NCBI GenBank assembly: GCA_021774735.1
Contig: JAJFIS010000029.1
Coordinates: forward strand, 1-64,000
Source of the DNA: Alphaproteobacteria bacterium
GTDB lineage: Bacteria; Pseudomonadota; Alphaproteobacteria; Sphingomonadales; Kordiimonadaceae
DNA length: 64,000 bases
Reading direction: 5' to 3'
The stretch's first letter is position 1. Every line of letters starts with the position of its first letter. The translations under genes were made by a program, and so were the position numbers. This document shows positions 35,268-44,319 of this stretch, piece by piece. A model generated the notes under the pieces. It worked only from the letters and a program-made list of their open reading frames with translations, had not been told where the DNA came from and did no database searches.

Positions 35268-36254
35268 TTAGCGCAGAATAATTGGCAATTCAGTCATTTT
35301 ATAACCGTCTAATCGCAGGTCGCCATTTTGTAAATTAAGCGATAAATTATTGATGTTACTCGCTGCCATTTCTGCCTGAATTTGTTTAATATCATGGGCC
35401 TTGCCCCAGCCTTCTTTGTGTAATTGATCAAGCAATAAGGCAATATTCGTCGACCCAACTCCAAAGCTGCCCATGGGTTTTAAGCGGTGATCTAATGTTA
35501 AACTGCCAGAGCCACTAATTTCTGTACCGCGCCATTTGGCGGCTAAAGCTTCAATTTCCAGCAGTCCTCCATCATCACGCCAATCGCTCAAGCTATCTTT
35601 TGTCCAATCACTAATGCCAGCACCAATCAATGACCCTTGGACCTCCCCTTGTTTTAGGGTAATTTTGTTTGATGCGTTGATCTTTAAGTTAGCAACTCTA
35701 ACACTGAAGGAAATAACCTTTTCTCCATATAGTCCTTCGCGTTCATTCGCTTCATTATTTCCCTTTATTTCGCGCATCACATGCACTTCAAAGCGCTCAA
35801 CAGTGGCAGCATCATCGATGCCAGGAGCTTTGAATATAGTGGCCCCGTTCAGCTCAATGGAACCTATCCATGCAGCTTCTTTTAAGGTCCAACGCCCACG
35901 AATATCATTGTCTTTAATTTTAAGGCTGTTCTTTGCTAAGGCAAAATCTAGTTCATCTCCCAATAACATCCAATCTCCGGGGGTCCAGAGGTGGCTGATA
36001 AGCTGTGCATTAGCCAAGCTGACATGAATGCCTTTTCGTTTTGATGTGACCTTGATTCTATCAATTTGCAAAGTCATCCGGTAGGGGAAGCCGGCTATTT
36101 CAGGGTCGCTAAAGGCCACTTGTAAGCCACTATCGCGCAGTTCTCGCAGTTCGGCGGATACGGCTTTTTTAGCGTCTAATGCCAAACTATACCAAAGGGC
36201 ACTATATAAAATGGCGAGAGCAGCTAAGCCTATAAAAAGAGAACGAAAATGCAT
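35268..36254 (-). CDS. DUF2125 periplasmic/membrane-anchored protein
   Basis: 328 aa with one N-terminal hydrophobic segment (SLFIGLAALAILYSALWYSLAL) followed by a beta-rich domain. The start RELRDSGLQVAFSDPEIAGFPYRMTLQIDRI and the repeated amphipathic strands (VRVANLKINASNKITLKQGEVQG, LEIEALAAKWRGTEISGSGSLTLDHRLKPMGSF) match the DUF2125 family of alphaproteobacteria, whose fold recalls AsmA-like lipid-handling proteins. The function is unknown. It follows the YdcF-like gene by 45 nt on the same strand. Confidence 0.82.
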   Translation of the reverse strand: MHFRSLFIGLAALAILYSALWYSLALDAKKAVSAELRELRDSGLQVAFSDPEIAGFPYRMTLQIDRIKVTSKRKGIHVSLANAQLISHLWTPGDWMLLGDELDFALAKNSLKIKDNDIRGRWTLKEAAWIGSIELNGATIFKAPGIDDAATVERFEVHVMREIKGNNEANEREGLYGEKVISFSVRVANLKINASNKITLKQGEVQGSLIGAGISDWTKDSLSDWRDDGGLLEIEALAAKWRGTEISGSGSLTLDHRLKPMGSFGVGSTNIALLLDQLHKEGWGKAHDIKQIQAEMAASNINNLSLNLQNGDLRLDGYKMTELPIILR

Positions 36255-36299
36255 GAATTATCCTTGGGTCTTTAGCATATTGGGGCACTGAGCGCTTTT

Positions 36300-36851
36300 T
36301 TAAATATTGGTGAAAAGGGTGACCAAATATTTATGATATTCTTTGATGAAATATTGGGTAGATATATCAGCTTTCACTGGATATGGCTGAATGTTGGCAT
36401 AGGGAATACGTGCCTTGAATAATAGCATCGCGCGCGGCACATGATAGCTAGCGGTTACCAGATAGAAGCTATCTATTTTGCGGCGGTTGGTCCATTCGGC
36501 CGCTTCATCAGCGTTGCCTATGGTATCACCGGCCTCGGTGCCAGTTTCAACGCAGCAGCTGATCAGTTTAGCCTCCGCCCCTGATAACTTTGCCAGATCA
36601 AGTGTCGTAACAACCGGATTAACCCCTGAGATTAGCATCAGGTTGGCATGCTTTTTTTCCAGCAGATCAAAGCCTGCTTGAATGCGGCCTGCGCCGCCGG
36701 TTAGCACTACGATGCCGTCTAATGTTTCAGTGGGAGCCGTTCCTTCAATGCGTGTTTGGGCATAGAAATATGCCAATCCTAAAGCCCATATAGCCCCAAG
36801 TACCATCAGCATGGTTAGGATGAAACGTAATGTGCGTAAGCGTATTTTCAT
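36300..36851 (-). CDS. YdcF-like DUF218 protein
   Basis: 183 aa with an N-terminal membrane helix (FILTMLMVLGAIWALGLAYFY) and a DUF218 domain: DGIVVLTGGAGRIQAGFDLLEKKHANLMLISGVNP, ETGTEAGDTIGNADEAAEW and YLVTASYHVPRAMLLFKARIP. DUF218 proteins bind or act on nucleotide- or envelope-related substrates and some promote envelope integrity, but the reaction is unknown. It begins 14 nt after the ftsX stop in the ftsE-ftsX-ydcF order common in alphaproteobacteria. The acyltransferase gene that often follows in that neighbourhood is absent. Confidence 0.82.
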   Translation of the reverse strand: MKIRLRTLRFILTMLMVLGAIWALGLAYFYAQTRIEGTAPTETLDGIVVLTGGAGRIQAGFDLLEKKHANLMLISGVNPVVTTLDLAKLSGAEAKLISCCVETGTEAGDTIGNADEAAEWTNRRKIDSFYLVTASYHVPRAMLLFKARIPYANIQPYPVKADISTQYFIKEYHKYLVTLFTNI

Positions 36852-36865
36852 TCTTCACCCATGTT

Positions 36866-37753
36866 CTACAGCATTTCCAGCAGGGCCCGGCGCACTGTAA
36901 TGCGGGCTGTCATCATCGTGATAAAGGCCGTTATAGCAGGCAATAACAAAAGCGTGGCAAGAACATGGCTTTCAGGAGAAAGGCTACTAAGCAAGCCTTG
37001 TCCCATTTTTTGTAACAAAGAGACGGTACCATACAGAACCATGAGAGCCGTGAACAGGCCAAATAAGCCGCCTTTCAGCCCGTGCCAAAGGTAGCGATAG
37101 TCAAATTCTCTGGCTATCAGAGCATCCTCAGCGCCCATGAGATGCATAATAGAGATGCTTTCATGGTGGGTGGCGAGGCCAGCGCGGCAGCCAAAAATGA
37201 CAATGGCAACCGTCGATAAAAGCACCATCAGTATAATGCCAATGGCACCCCATTTAACGATGCCTGCAAAATTCAATACCCGGTGCATCCAGGCTTGGTG
37301 GTTGTCTAGTTTTGCTCCCGCTGCCGTGGCGTTTAGGCGGATGGAAAGCGCATCTAGGTCGACCGAGCCGGGGTTATCTAGTTTCACATCAATCAAAACA
37401 GGTACGGGTAGGCCGCTTATATTGGCCGCATTGCCAAGCCAGGGTGATATCATATCCAATATTGCTTCCCGGTCGATCTCATCAGCGCTCGCAATGCCGG
37501 GAGTGGCCCGCAACATTTTAAGCGCAGCTTCGGAATCGCGGATCCTAGCTGCATCATCTGCTTGAATGATCTGCACCGAGATGCGGGCCGCCAACCCTTG
37601 GCTCCAACTTGCTAGCCCTGATTGGATCGACATGGTCGCGGCTACTGAGAGACATGTCAGAAACATCATTACCGCAATAACCCACGGTAATAGGGCATCG
37701 GTACGGCCTTCTTTGGGCAGAAAGTCCAGCCGTTCACGGAATAGGTGTTTCAT
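36866..37753 (-). CDS. ftsX: Cell division protein FtsX
   Basis: 295 aa. An N-terminal cytosolic arm precedes helix 1 (VIAVMMFLTCLSVAATMSI), then a periplasmic loop (about 45-165) and three C-terminal helices (GAIGIILMVLLSTVAIVIFGCR; GLKGGLFGLFTALMVLYGTVSLL; HVLATLLLLPAITAFITMMTA), the FtsX topology. With FtsE it forms the type VII ABC complex that activates peptidoglycan hydrolases at the septum. The start overlaps the ftsE stop by four bases. The loop includes LKMLRATPGIASADEIDREAI, as in other FtsX proteins. Confidence 0.92.
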   Translation of the reverse strand: MKHLFRERLDFLPKEGRTDALLPWVIAVMMFLTCLSVAATMSIQSGLASWSQGLAARISVQIIQADDAARIRDSEAALKMLRATPGIASADEIDREAILDMISPWLGNAANISGLPVPVLIDVKLDNPGSVDLDALSIRLNATAAGAKLDNHQAWMHRVLNFAGIVKWGAIGIILMVLLSTVAIVIFGCRAGLATHHESISIMHLMGAEDALIAREFDYRYLWHGLKGGLFGLFTALMVLYGTVSLLQKMGQGLLSSLSPESHVLATLLLLPAITAFITMMTARITVRRALLEML

Positions 37754-38466
37754 GTCCTATCTTCTTTGCGTCTAAGATATGGATTTGTGGTCGATGGCGT
37801 TTCCGTACCGGGTAAAACCCTCAGTTCTCCCTTTTCCAGCCTTAACACAGGGGCACCAATTTGATTGACCAATCCTTCATCATGGGTGGCGATAACGGTG
37901 GTTGTGCCTTGCTTGTTGAGCTCCACAAATAAATGCATTAATCGCTGTGCCAATGCCGGATCCACGTTACCTGTGGGTTCATCGGCTAGCAAAAGGTCTG
38001 GTTTGTTGATCACCGCTCGGGCGATGGCAACTCGTTGTTTCTCGCCACCAGAAAGTGTTGGCGGTTTGGCTTGCATTCGATCTTCAAGGCCAACCCATGA
38101 AATTAATTCTTCCACATGCTCGCGAATATCCGCCAGCCGTGCCCCTTTGAGCCTCAAGGGAAGGGCAACATTTTCGAAGGTAGTAAGGTGTTCGAACAAG
38201 CGAAACTCTTGAAATACGACACCAATTTTACGGCGCAAACGGGGTAAATCTTTTCGGTTCACAGAAGAGATATCTTGACCAAACATATTCACTAGGCCCC
38301 GTGAAGGGCGCTTGGCTAGGTAAAGTAATTTCAACAGGGTGGATTTACCTGCCCCGCTGTGGCCGGTTAGGAAATGCAAGGACCCAGGCTCCAGCGAAAA
38401 GCTAACATCCTTGAGCACTTCGCCGCCCATGCCATAACGCATACCAACATTTTCAAAGCTAAACAC
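37750..38466 (-). CDS. ftsE: Cell division ATP-binding protein FtsE
   Basis: An ABC ATPase with Walker [11 protein letters not shown]-loop [12 protein letters not shown], signature [14 protein letters not shown], Walker [14 protein letters not shown] and H-switch IATHDE. No ATG lies near the expected start; GTG 38466 gives [22 protein letters not shown] after Met, matching FtsE, and has GGGG about five bases upstream. GTG 38472 and 38511 are alternatives. It drives FtsX in septal hydrolase control. It is divergent from the zinc-ribbon gene, with a 217-bp gap. Confidence 0.92.
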   Translation of the reverse strand: MFSFENVGMRYGMGGEVLKDVSFSLEPGSLHFLTGHSGAGKSTLLKLLYLAKRPSRGLVNMFGQDISSVNRKDLPRLRRKIGVVFQEFRLFEHLTTFENVALPLRLKGARLADIREHVEELISWVGLEDRMQAKPPTLSGGEKQRVAIARAVINKPDLLLADEPTGNVDPALAQRLMHLFVELNKQGTTTVIATHDEGLVNQIGAPVLRLEKGELRVLPGTETPSTTNPYLRRKEDRT

Positions 38467-38590
38467 AAGCACCCCAAATTTATCCACATCAGAAGACCAA
38501 GCTTTACACACCCTAGGCCCATTGGTCTAGTAACCTTGGCCAATGTGTGCATAAAACTACAACTGTTTGTGGCTTAGCCATTGAAGAATC

Positions 38591-38619
38591 TTGTTTTTTT
38601 GTGATTGTCGCCCTATAAA
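38591..38619 (+). promoter_or_regulatory. Candidate sigma-70 promoter for the zinc-ribbon gene
   Basis: TTGTTT (38591-38596), a 17-nt spacer and TATAAA (38614-38619) precede the ATG at 38684. The -10 element is good and the -35 element is weak. The predicted leader is about 58 nt. Confidence 0.4.
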
Positions 38620-38683
38620 ATTAGAATATAGGCTCATTTGGGAATATGGCCGTACGAATAAGAGATATTATGGAACCAGCATT

Positions 38684-39694
38684 ATGCTTTTAACTTGCCC
38701 TAGCTGCAGTTCGACATATGAGGTGGCCGACGGTGCAATTGGTAGCGCTGGCCGCAAGGTGCGCTGTACATTCTGTAGCCATGTTTGGATGGCGACGCCT
38801 AACACAGATCTGCCAATAGAAACAACCGAAGAAGTATTAACGAGCGTAGCAGATGCAGTGCGGGAAGCTGTGGACAACTTTGATGATGATGTCAGCGAAG
38901 AAACCACTGTGGATGAGGCTGATCATATTGATGACGATGATGATTTAATGTTTACAGATGAGCAGAGCGACAGCTCTGGTGAAAGCGAAGCACCAGATGT
39001 GGGTTTATCAGCAGATATAGATAACGGTGAAATTGACCAAATAGTTGAAGTAGATGAAGACGAGCCTGTCCACAGCAACTATGATGAAAAAGAAGACCGT
39101 GCATCGCGCCGTGAGGCGAAAGTGCTGAGAGAGCAAGAAAGGGAACGTCTTGCCCGCAAACAGCGTATTGTTACAACAGGTTGGGCAGTTTGGCTGGTTT
39201 TTATTCTTGGTGTTCTAGCAACGCTTTATTTCGCGAAAGAACAGGTTTTAAACACCTTTCCCGGCATGCAAAAGCTCTATGATTATTCTTATGAGTTTGG
39301 GCACCCGGAAGAATTTATTGATGTTTTGCCTATTGAAGAACAAGGTCCAAAATATACCGACAGGCAATTACCCAACCTAAAAATTACGGTTGATACTCCG
39401 ATAGTGGTTGATGAGGATGGAATCAAGAAGATCAAAATTACTGGAAAAATACTCAGCCAGGGCAAGCAAACCTTTAAAATTTATAAATTGATTGGGGTCT
39501 TTAAAGATGCAAGTGGCCGCACGGTCGGCGAATGGACCTTTGACCCTGAAATGACCCTGCTCAGCCGTGGGGCTACCTTAGAGTTTTCATCAACACACGG
39601 CCCAATTCCTGCGGGCTCTAGCATTGTGACCCTTGACTTACTGTTAAATGATAACAAGCGATATAATGACCTGCAGGCGGGTGGTGGATCATGA
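38684..39694 (+). CDS. MJ0042-type zinc-ribbon membrane protein
   Basis: 336 aa from ATG 38684, which places the zinc ribbon at the N-terminus as usual: TCPSCSSTYEV and RKVRCTFCSHVW supply Cys5, Cys8, Cys28 and Cys31. A long acidic linker (about 45-140) leads to a charged region and a single helix (about 164-184), then a periplasmic DUF3426-like domain (GIKKIKITGKILSQGKQTFKI, ASGRTVGEWTFDPEMTLL). Its function is unknown. The stop overlaps the phosphoribosyltransferase start by four bases, and the ftsE-side linkage is widespread in alphaproteobacteria. Confidence 0.85.
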   Translation: MLLTCPSCSSTYEVADGAIGSAGRKVRCTFCSHVWMATPNTDLPIETTEEVLTSVADAVREAVDNFDDDVSEETTVDEADHIDDDDDLMFTDEQSDSSGESEAPDVGLSADIDNGEIDQIVEVDEDEPVHSNYDEKEDRASRREAKVLREQERERLARKQRIVTTGWAVWLVFILGVLATLYFAKEQVLNTFPGMQKLYDYSYEFGHPEEFIDVLPIEEQGPKYTDRQLPNLKITVDTPIVVDEDGIKKIKITGKILSQGKQTFKIYKLIGVFKDASGRTVGEWTFDPEMTLLSRGATLEFSSTHGPIPAGSSIVTLDLLLNDNKRYNDLQAGGGS

Positions 39695-40245
39695 GTACTT
39701 ACTTTAATTTTGACCGCTTGAGTGATGTCCATCAGGGATTAGAGACATTATTCACAGTGCAAGAAATTAAAAATGCCATTGACCAATTAGCCGATAAATT
39801 AGCAAAATGGTTTGACGAAGAACCAATCGCCGAAGTGGTGATGAATGGGGCCTTTATTTTTGCGGCAGACTTGGTGCGGGCACTATCAAACCGGGGTGTA
39901 ATATTAGAAATGGATTTTATCCGCCTGGAAAAAGACCGACGAGCGGGTAAAGTAACATTAATTGCGGCAAATGACCGTCCGGTAGTGGGCCGAGAAATAT
40001 TACTGATCGATGGTATATTTGAGCATGGAAAAACGCTAGAATATGCCAAGAAGCATTTCGAACATTTGGGGGCCAGTGGTATAACAAGCTGCGTATTGCT
40101 GGACAAAAGCGATGGCATAGAAACCAAGATGAAGCCAGATTTTACAGGATTTAAATGTCCTAATGTTTTTGTTGTTGGATACGGCCTAGATGTGGGGCAT
40201 CGGTACCGGGAGGTGCCGTTCATTGCCAGATTAGGGCAAGCTTAA
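39691..40245 (+). CDS. Hpt-like phosphoribosyltransferase
   Basis: 184 aa resembling hypoxanthine phosphoribosyltransferase: AEVVMNGAFIFAADLVRAL, LEMDFIRLEK, the PRPP loop ILLIDGIFEHGKTLEYA and FVVGYGLDVGHRYREVPFIA. In the PRPP loop the usual acidic pair (DD, with DTG) reads DG and EHG, so catalytic competence is uncertain. It could salvage purines or have another role with the zinc-ribbon protein and CpdR, with which it is regularly clustered. It overlaps the zinc-ribbon gene by four bases and is followed 40 nt later by cpdR. Confidence 0.75.
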   Translation: MSTYFNFDRLSDVHQGLETLFTVQEIKNAIDQLADKLAKWFDEEPIAEVVMNGAFIFAADLVRALSNRGVILEMDFIRLEKDRRAGKVTLIAANDRPVVGREILLIDGIFEHGKTLEYAKKHFEHLGASGITSCVLLDKSDGIETKMKPDFTGFKCPNVFVVGYGLDVGHRYREVPFIARLGQA

Positions 40246-40285
40246 CGGGGATGATTAATGATTTGGTCTGAGGAGCATACAGCCA

Positions 40286-40639
40286 ATGGCGCGTATACTG
40301 GTTGCAGAAGATGATCAATCGATGCGGGACTTTCTAGCCCTTGCTCTTAATAAGAAAGGGCATGAGGTCGTGTTGACGACCGATGGTGGCTCAGCGCTGG
40401 AAGCTTTGCGTGAAGGCCATTTTGATCTTTTGATCGCCGATATCGTTATGCCTGTTATGGACGGTATTGCTCTTGCCTTGAATGCGGGGGCTGAAAAACC
40501 GGACCTACCAGTTATTTTAATGACGGGTTATAGCGCTGAGCAACAGCGAGCCTATAATTTATCCAGCTTGGTCGGGGCGGTAATAGCCAAACCTTTCACC
40601 GTGAACCAGCTAGATAAATTGATCGATGGAATTGTTTAG
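40286..40639 (+). CDS. cpdR: Single-domain response regulator CpdR
   Basis: 117 aa, a lone receiver domain beginning MARILVAEDDQSMRDFLALAL. The acidic pocket is D9/D10, the phosphoacceptor D52 (LLIADIVMP), the conserved Thr80 (MTG) and Lys102 (AKPF). The position after a phosphoribosyltransferase and the N-terminus match CpdR, which when unphosphorylated recruits ClpXP substrates in the alphaproteobacterial cell cycle. It ends DGIV, without the two C-terminal alanines reported as a degradation signal in Caulobacter CpdR. Its stop codon overlaps that of the convergent rsmD. Confidence 0.9.
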   Translation: MARILVAEDDQSMRDFLALALNKKGHEVVLTTDGGSALEALREGHFDLLIADIVMPVMDGIALALNAGAEKPDLPVILMTGYSAEQQRAYNLSSLVGAVIAKPFTVNQLDKLIDGIV

Positions 40640-41193
40640 CTGTCAGGTTTAAGGCGTAGGAGAACTACCCGCTGGATACCTTGACTGCGGTCATCAACTA
40701 AGTCGATTGATGGGGGCAAATCCAAGCCATCACTTATATGCATTTCACAGATAATAACACTATCACTATTCACCCAGCATTGGGCAATTAATGCGTCCAA
40801 AGTGGGTCGTATTAGGTCATGGCCATAGGGCGGGTCCATAAATATATGGCTGAAAGCTGTATCAACTTTTGGTAATTGTGTGGCGCGGGATCTGAGTGTC
40901 TTCACAGCGCCATCAGCTTTTAAAGTCGCTATATTTTCCTTTAAACAAGTCAGCGATGACGGGCTTTTTTCGACGAAAGTAACATGTTCTGCGCCGCGAC
41001 TGAGGGCTTCTAGGCCCAAGGCCCCGGTGCCAGCAAAGAGGTCTGCTACCTTTGCACCAGCAAGGGCCGGATATTGGTGGTTTTGTAATATTGAAAAAAC
41101 GCGCTCACGCATACGGCCCGTGGTTGGACGGATATCTTTGCCTTCGGGAGATGCCAATTTACGGCCACGGTATGTGCCGGCGATGATCCTCAT
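40636..41193 (-). CDS. rsmD: 16S rRNA (guanine(966)-N(2))-methyltransferase RsmD
   Basis: 185 aa. The start MRIIAGTYRGRKLASPEGKDIRPTTGRMRERVFSIL is diagnostic of RsmD. SAM motif I VADLFAGTGALGLEALSRGA and catalytic MDPPYG (DPPY) are intact. It methylates G966 of 16S rRNA in the assembling small subunit. The start overlaps the pseudouridine synthase stop by four bases, forming a two-gene RNA-modification operon. The TAA at its end overlaps the TAG of convergent cpdR. Confidence 0.95.
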   Translation of the reverse strand: MRIIAGTYRGRKLASPEGKDIRPTTGRMRERVFSILQNHQYPALAGAKVADLFAGTGALGLEALSRGAEHVTFVEKSPSSLTCLKENIATLKADGAVKTLRSRATQLPKVDTAFSHIFMDPPYGHDLIRPTLDALIAQCWVNSDSVIICEMHISDGLDLPPSIDLVDDRSQGIQRVVLLRLKPDS

Positions 41194-42221
41194 GAATTGC
41201 CGGGATTACGCTTTTTTCGCGGCTTATAATCGCCGATCATGCCGCCTGCGATACCGCGCCGAGCTGGTCTGCGGACCGGGTCATTACCGCGCTTATCCGT
41301 GCCGCCGGTAACCCCTTTATGGTCTTCTCTGGGTGCTCTTTGGTCATCGCTGGGTGATTTTTTACGCCGCTTATCGCCGGGCTTTGTATCTTTTGGTTTG
41401 GCTTTGGCCCATTTGCTTTTGTCAAGCGCTTTGCTTGTTGGAGCGGCAACGCTGCCTTTGCGGCCTTCGAAAAAGCCGGGCAAAACATCAATAAGCTGGT
41501 GACGTGAAACACCAGCCACCGCATCACGCTGCAGCGTACCAAGGGTGAAGGGCCCGTAAGAGATGCGAAGTAGGCGGTTAACCTCAAGCCCCAAATGTTC
41601 CATCACCTTGCGCACTTCACGGTTTTTGCCTTCTTTGATCGCAATACTGATCCAAGCATTGGCCCCATTTTGGCTATCAAGTTTAGCGTCAATTTCACCG
41701 TAATTAATGCCGTCTATTGTGACGCCGTTCGCGAGCTTTTTCAGCTCGGCTTCGCGGACATAACCATGGGCGCGCACCTTATAACGCCGGACAAATCCAT
41801 GCTCAGGCAGCTCTAACCACCGGGCAAGCTCCCCGTCATTGGTTAGCAGCAATAGACCTTCGGTATTCATGTCAAGGCGGCCAATGGCGATAACACGGCC
41901 CATATGGCCGGCTAGATTATCAAAAACCGTCGGGCGGCCTTCAGGGTCTTTATGGGTTGTTAAGCAACCCCGACGCTTGTGCATCCGCCATAATTTTGTT
42001 TCAGGGGCGCTTTCAACAGGATTGCCATCAACCAAAATACCATCAAGTGAGGTTATTAAGGTTGCGGGGGTCTCTAAAGTTTTACCATTGAGCTTAATCC
42101 GCCCAGCTTCGATCATGCGTTCCACATCGCGGCGCGATGCTATGCCAGCCCGGGCGAGGGCCTTAGCGATACGTTCACCCTTCGGGGCGGTATCATCAAT
42201 TTTTGTGTCAATATCGGTCAT
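41190..42221 (-). CDS. RluB/RsuA-family pseudouridine synthase
   Basis: About 343 aa from ATG 42221; ATG 42233 is nearly as good. An N-terminal S4 RNA-binding domain (GERIAKALARAGIASRRDVERMIEAGRIKLNGKTL) is followed by the synthase domain with the catalytic aspartate in AIGRLDMNTEGLLLLTNDGELA and the region LPEHGFVRRYKVRAHG. After about residue 245 comes a basic, disordered tail (KPKDTKPGDKRRKKSPSDDQ...) typical of alphaproteobacterial members. It probably modifies 23S rRNA near U2605 as RluB does; the exact site is inferred. Confidence 0.9.
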   Translation of the reverse strand: MTDIDTKIDDTAPKGERIAKALARAGIASRRDVERMIEAGRIKLNGKTLETPATLITSLDGILVDGNPVESAPETKLWRMHKRRGCLTTHKDPEGRPTVFDNLAGHMGRVIAIGRLDMNTEGLLLLTNDGELARWLELPEHGFVRRYKVRAHGYVREAELKKLANGVTIDGINYGEIDAKLDSQNGANAWISIAIKEGKNREVRKVMEHLGLEVNRLLRISYGPFTLGTLQRDAVAGVSRHQLIDVLPGFFEGRKGSVAAPTSKALDKSKWAKAKPKDTKPGDKRRKKSPSDDQRAPREDHKGVTGGTDKRGNDPVRRPARRGIAGGMIGDYKPRKKRNPGNS

Positions 42222-42303
42222 GGCGCGCACCATATGGCTTGGCGACAGCAATAGCAACAAGAACCCACTTGACCGAGCCTTTCCTTATCCGCAGAGTGAA
42301 ACC

Positions 42304-42756
42304 ATGATTGATAAATTCCCTCATATGGATGAAGCACTAATACAAGCTGGCTTAGCAGCAACCGCTGGCGAGGTTCCTGTGGGCGCAGTTTTGGTGCGCG
42401 GTGGGGCAATAATCGCTCGAAGTCATAATCGGGTCATTACCCCACCGGACCCCACGGGGCATGCAGAAATATTAGTGCTACGCGCGGGTGCCAAGCTGCT
42501 TGGTAGTTCTCGCCTCGGGGACTGTGATCTCTATGTAACGCTCGAGCCTTGTGCCATGTGTGCCCAAGCAATTGCCTTTGCCCGCATCCGGCGGATTTAT
42601 TACGGTGCTGATGACCCTAAGGGTGGGGGCGTGGCCCATGGTGCCTGCATTTTTGACCAGCCAACATGTCATCATAAGCCAGAGATTTATGGGGGTATAG
42701 GCGCGGGTCAATCCGCAAAGCTGCTCAAGGACTTCTTTGCCACAAGACGAGATTAA
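42304..42756 (+). CDS. tadA: tRNA-specific adenosine deaminase
   Basis: 150 aa from ATG 42304 (ATG 42325 is an alternative). The zinc deaminase motifs are HAE at 53-55 (TGHAEILVLR) and PCAMC with Cys83 and Cys86. GAVLVRGGAIIARSHN and FARIRRIYYGADDPKGGGVAHG are typical of TadA, which converts A34 of tRNA-Arg(ACG) to inosine. It is divergent from the pseudouridine synthase gene. The MscS channel gene follows after 34 nt on the same strand and may be co-transcribed. Confidence 0.95.
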   Translation: MIDKFPHMDEALIQAGLAATAGEVPVGAVLVRGGAIIARSHNRVITPPDPTGHAEILVLRAGAKLLGSSRLGDCDLYVTLEPCAMCAQAIAFARIRRIYYGADDPKGGGVAHGACIFDQPTCHHKPEIYGGIGAGQSAKLLKDFFATRRD

Positions 42757-42790
42757 GGTATAGTCATCAACAAGTTTTTCGGAGAGCAAT

Positions 42791-44173
42791 ATGCAAGACG
42801 CGTCACCAGAACAAGCAGCAGATGTGGCCCAACAAGCTGCACCATCAGCGAGCTTGGGTAAGGTCCTTGAGTTTTTTGAAACTGTCATGAGTTGGGCCAA
42901 GAGCGAACTTCTTCAAACTGAGAGATTGATTGAAGTTCTGGTTATCATTACTGCTATCTTTGTTGCCAACATAACCTGTAAATGGGCGCATCTGGGTCTT
43001 TTGCGGATTGCTGGAGACCATGCGTTTTTTCAAAAAGCAGATAAGCGATTTTTACATCCCCTTTTAACGGGGCTTATGGCTTTAATATTGATTTGGACCG
43101 CGCGTTTCCTGCTTGAGCCCGTTATGGGGCCAACATATTTTCTTGATTTTGCCACCAGTCTTTTCGGAGCATGGTTGGTTATTCGTCTTGCAGCCGGCCT
43201 CGTGGCGAATAAAGAACTGGCGCGGATAGTGGCCATAATGGCCTGGACGGTGGCAGCGCTGAATATTATAGGACTTCTTGACCCTATTTTGCAGGTGATG
43301 GAAGCAGCACAACTGCCTCTTGGTGAAGCCCATGTTAGTCTGCTTGATGTTATCACGGGCATTTTGAGCTTTGCGTTATTTCTTTGGCTGGCCGGTTTTC
43401 TGTCTAAGCAAATTGAAAGTCAAGTCACCAAGGTAAGCAGTGTGCCACCAAGTGCGCGGGTGCTGATTGTTAAATCAAGCAAGATCATTTTGATCGGCTT
43501 AGCCTTTATGATGGCGCTTAATAGTACCGGCATTGATATGACGGCCTTTGCGGTATTTGGCGGCGCACTTGGTGTTGGTCTCGGTTTTGGTTTGCAAAAA
43601 GTTGTTGGTAACTTCATCTCTGGCATCATTCTATTATTAGATAGGTCGATAAAGCCCGGCGATGTTATTGAAGTTGGTAAAACATATGGCCGCATCAATA
43701 AGTTAGCGGCACGCTATACCAGCGTTATAACTCGTGACGGCACCGAATTTTTAATTCCGAATGAAGATATGATCACCCAACCTGTGGTGAATTGGTCCCA
43801 TTCTAACCGTTTAGTGCGGCAGCGCATCCCGGTGCAAGTGGACTATAAAAGTGACATTCGAAAGGCAATGATTTTGATGGAGCAAGCCGCTGGGAAAGAA
43901 CAAAGAATATTAAAAATACCAGCGCCCAAAACATTGTTGCAAGGGTTCGATGCTGATGGGGTGAATTTGGAGCTTCGCATGTGGATTGATGATCCACAGG
44001 AGGGCGTATCCAATGTCGGTAGTAAAGTGAGGCTTAATATCTGGGATTTATTTGGAGAAAATGATATTAAGTTCCCATATCCTCAGCGTGTGATTCACAT
44101 AGCCCGTGAGCCGGACAGTGAAACATTAGCCTTTGACTTGAGTGAAATGGCAAATACTGATAGCCAAACATGA
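42791..44173 (+). CDS. MscS-family mechanosensitive ion channel
   Basis: 460 aa with several N-terminal helices and the MscS core. The pore helix and beta-domain junction are evident in FAVFGGALGVGLGFGLQKVVGNFISGIILLLDRSIKPGDVIEVGKTYGRINKLAARYTSVITRDGTEFLIPNEDMI, which contains the Gly/Ala-rich pore repeat. Four extra helices before the core make it larger than E. coli MscS (286 aa). It should release solutes under hypo-osmotic stress. The start ATG is preceded by GGAGAG. Confidence 0.92.
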   Translation: MQDASPEQAADVAQQAAPSASLGKVLEFFETVMSWAKSELLQTERLIEVLVIITAIFVANITCKWAHLGLLRIAGDHAFFQKADKRFLHPLLTGLMALILIWTARFLLEPVMGPTYFLDFATSLFGAWLVIRLAAGLVANKELARIVAIMAWTVAALNIIGLLDPILQVMEAAQLPLGEAHVSLLDVITGILSFALFLWLAGFLSKQIESQVTKVSSVPPSARVLIVKSSKIILIGLAFMMALNSTGIDMTAFAVFGGALGVGLGFGLQKVVGNFISGIILLLDRSIKPGDVIEVGKTYGRINKLAARYTSVITRDGTEFLIPNEDMITQPVVNWSHSNRLVRQRIPVQVDYKSDIRKAMILMEQAAGKEQRILKIPAPKTLLQGFDADGVNLELRMWIDDPQEGVSNVGSKVRLNIWDLFGENDIKFPYPQRVIHIAREPDSETLAFDLSEMANTDSQT

Positions 44174-44223
44174 TGAGCGCAGTGTTTTATCTGTCACTGT
44201 GAATTACTTGGCTATAATCTGTC

Positions 44224-44252
44224 TTGTTAATATCAAAGTAAGATTATACAAT
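44224..44252 (+). promoter_or_regulatory. Candidate sigma-70 promoter
   Basis: TTGTTA (44224-44229), a 17-nt spacer and TACAAT (44247-44252; five of six consensus bases) precede the small membrane protein gene at 44320. Spacing is ideal. Leader length would be about 60 nt. Confidence 0.5.
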
Positions 44253-44319
44253 GCATAGTTATAGATAGCACGGTTACTGATTGTGGTTAGGGGGCCACGT
44301 AGAAACTTTGGAGGGAGCT

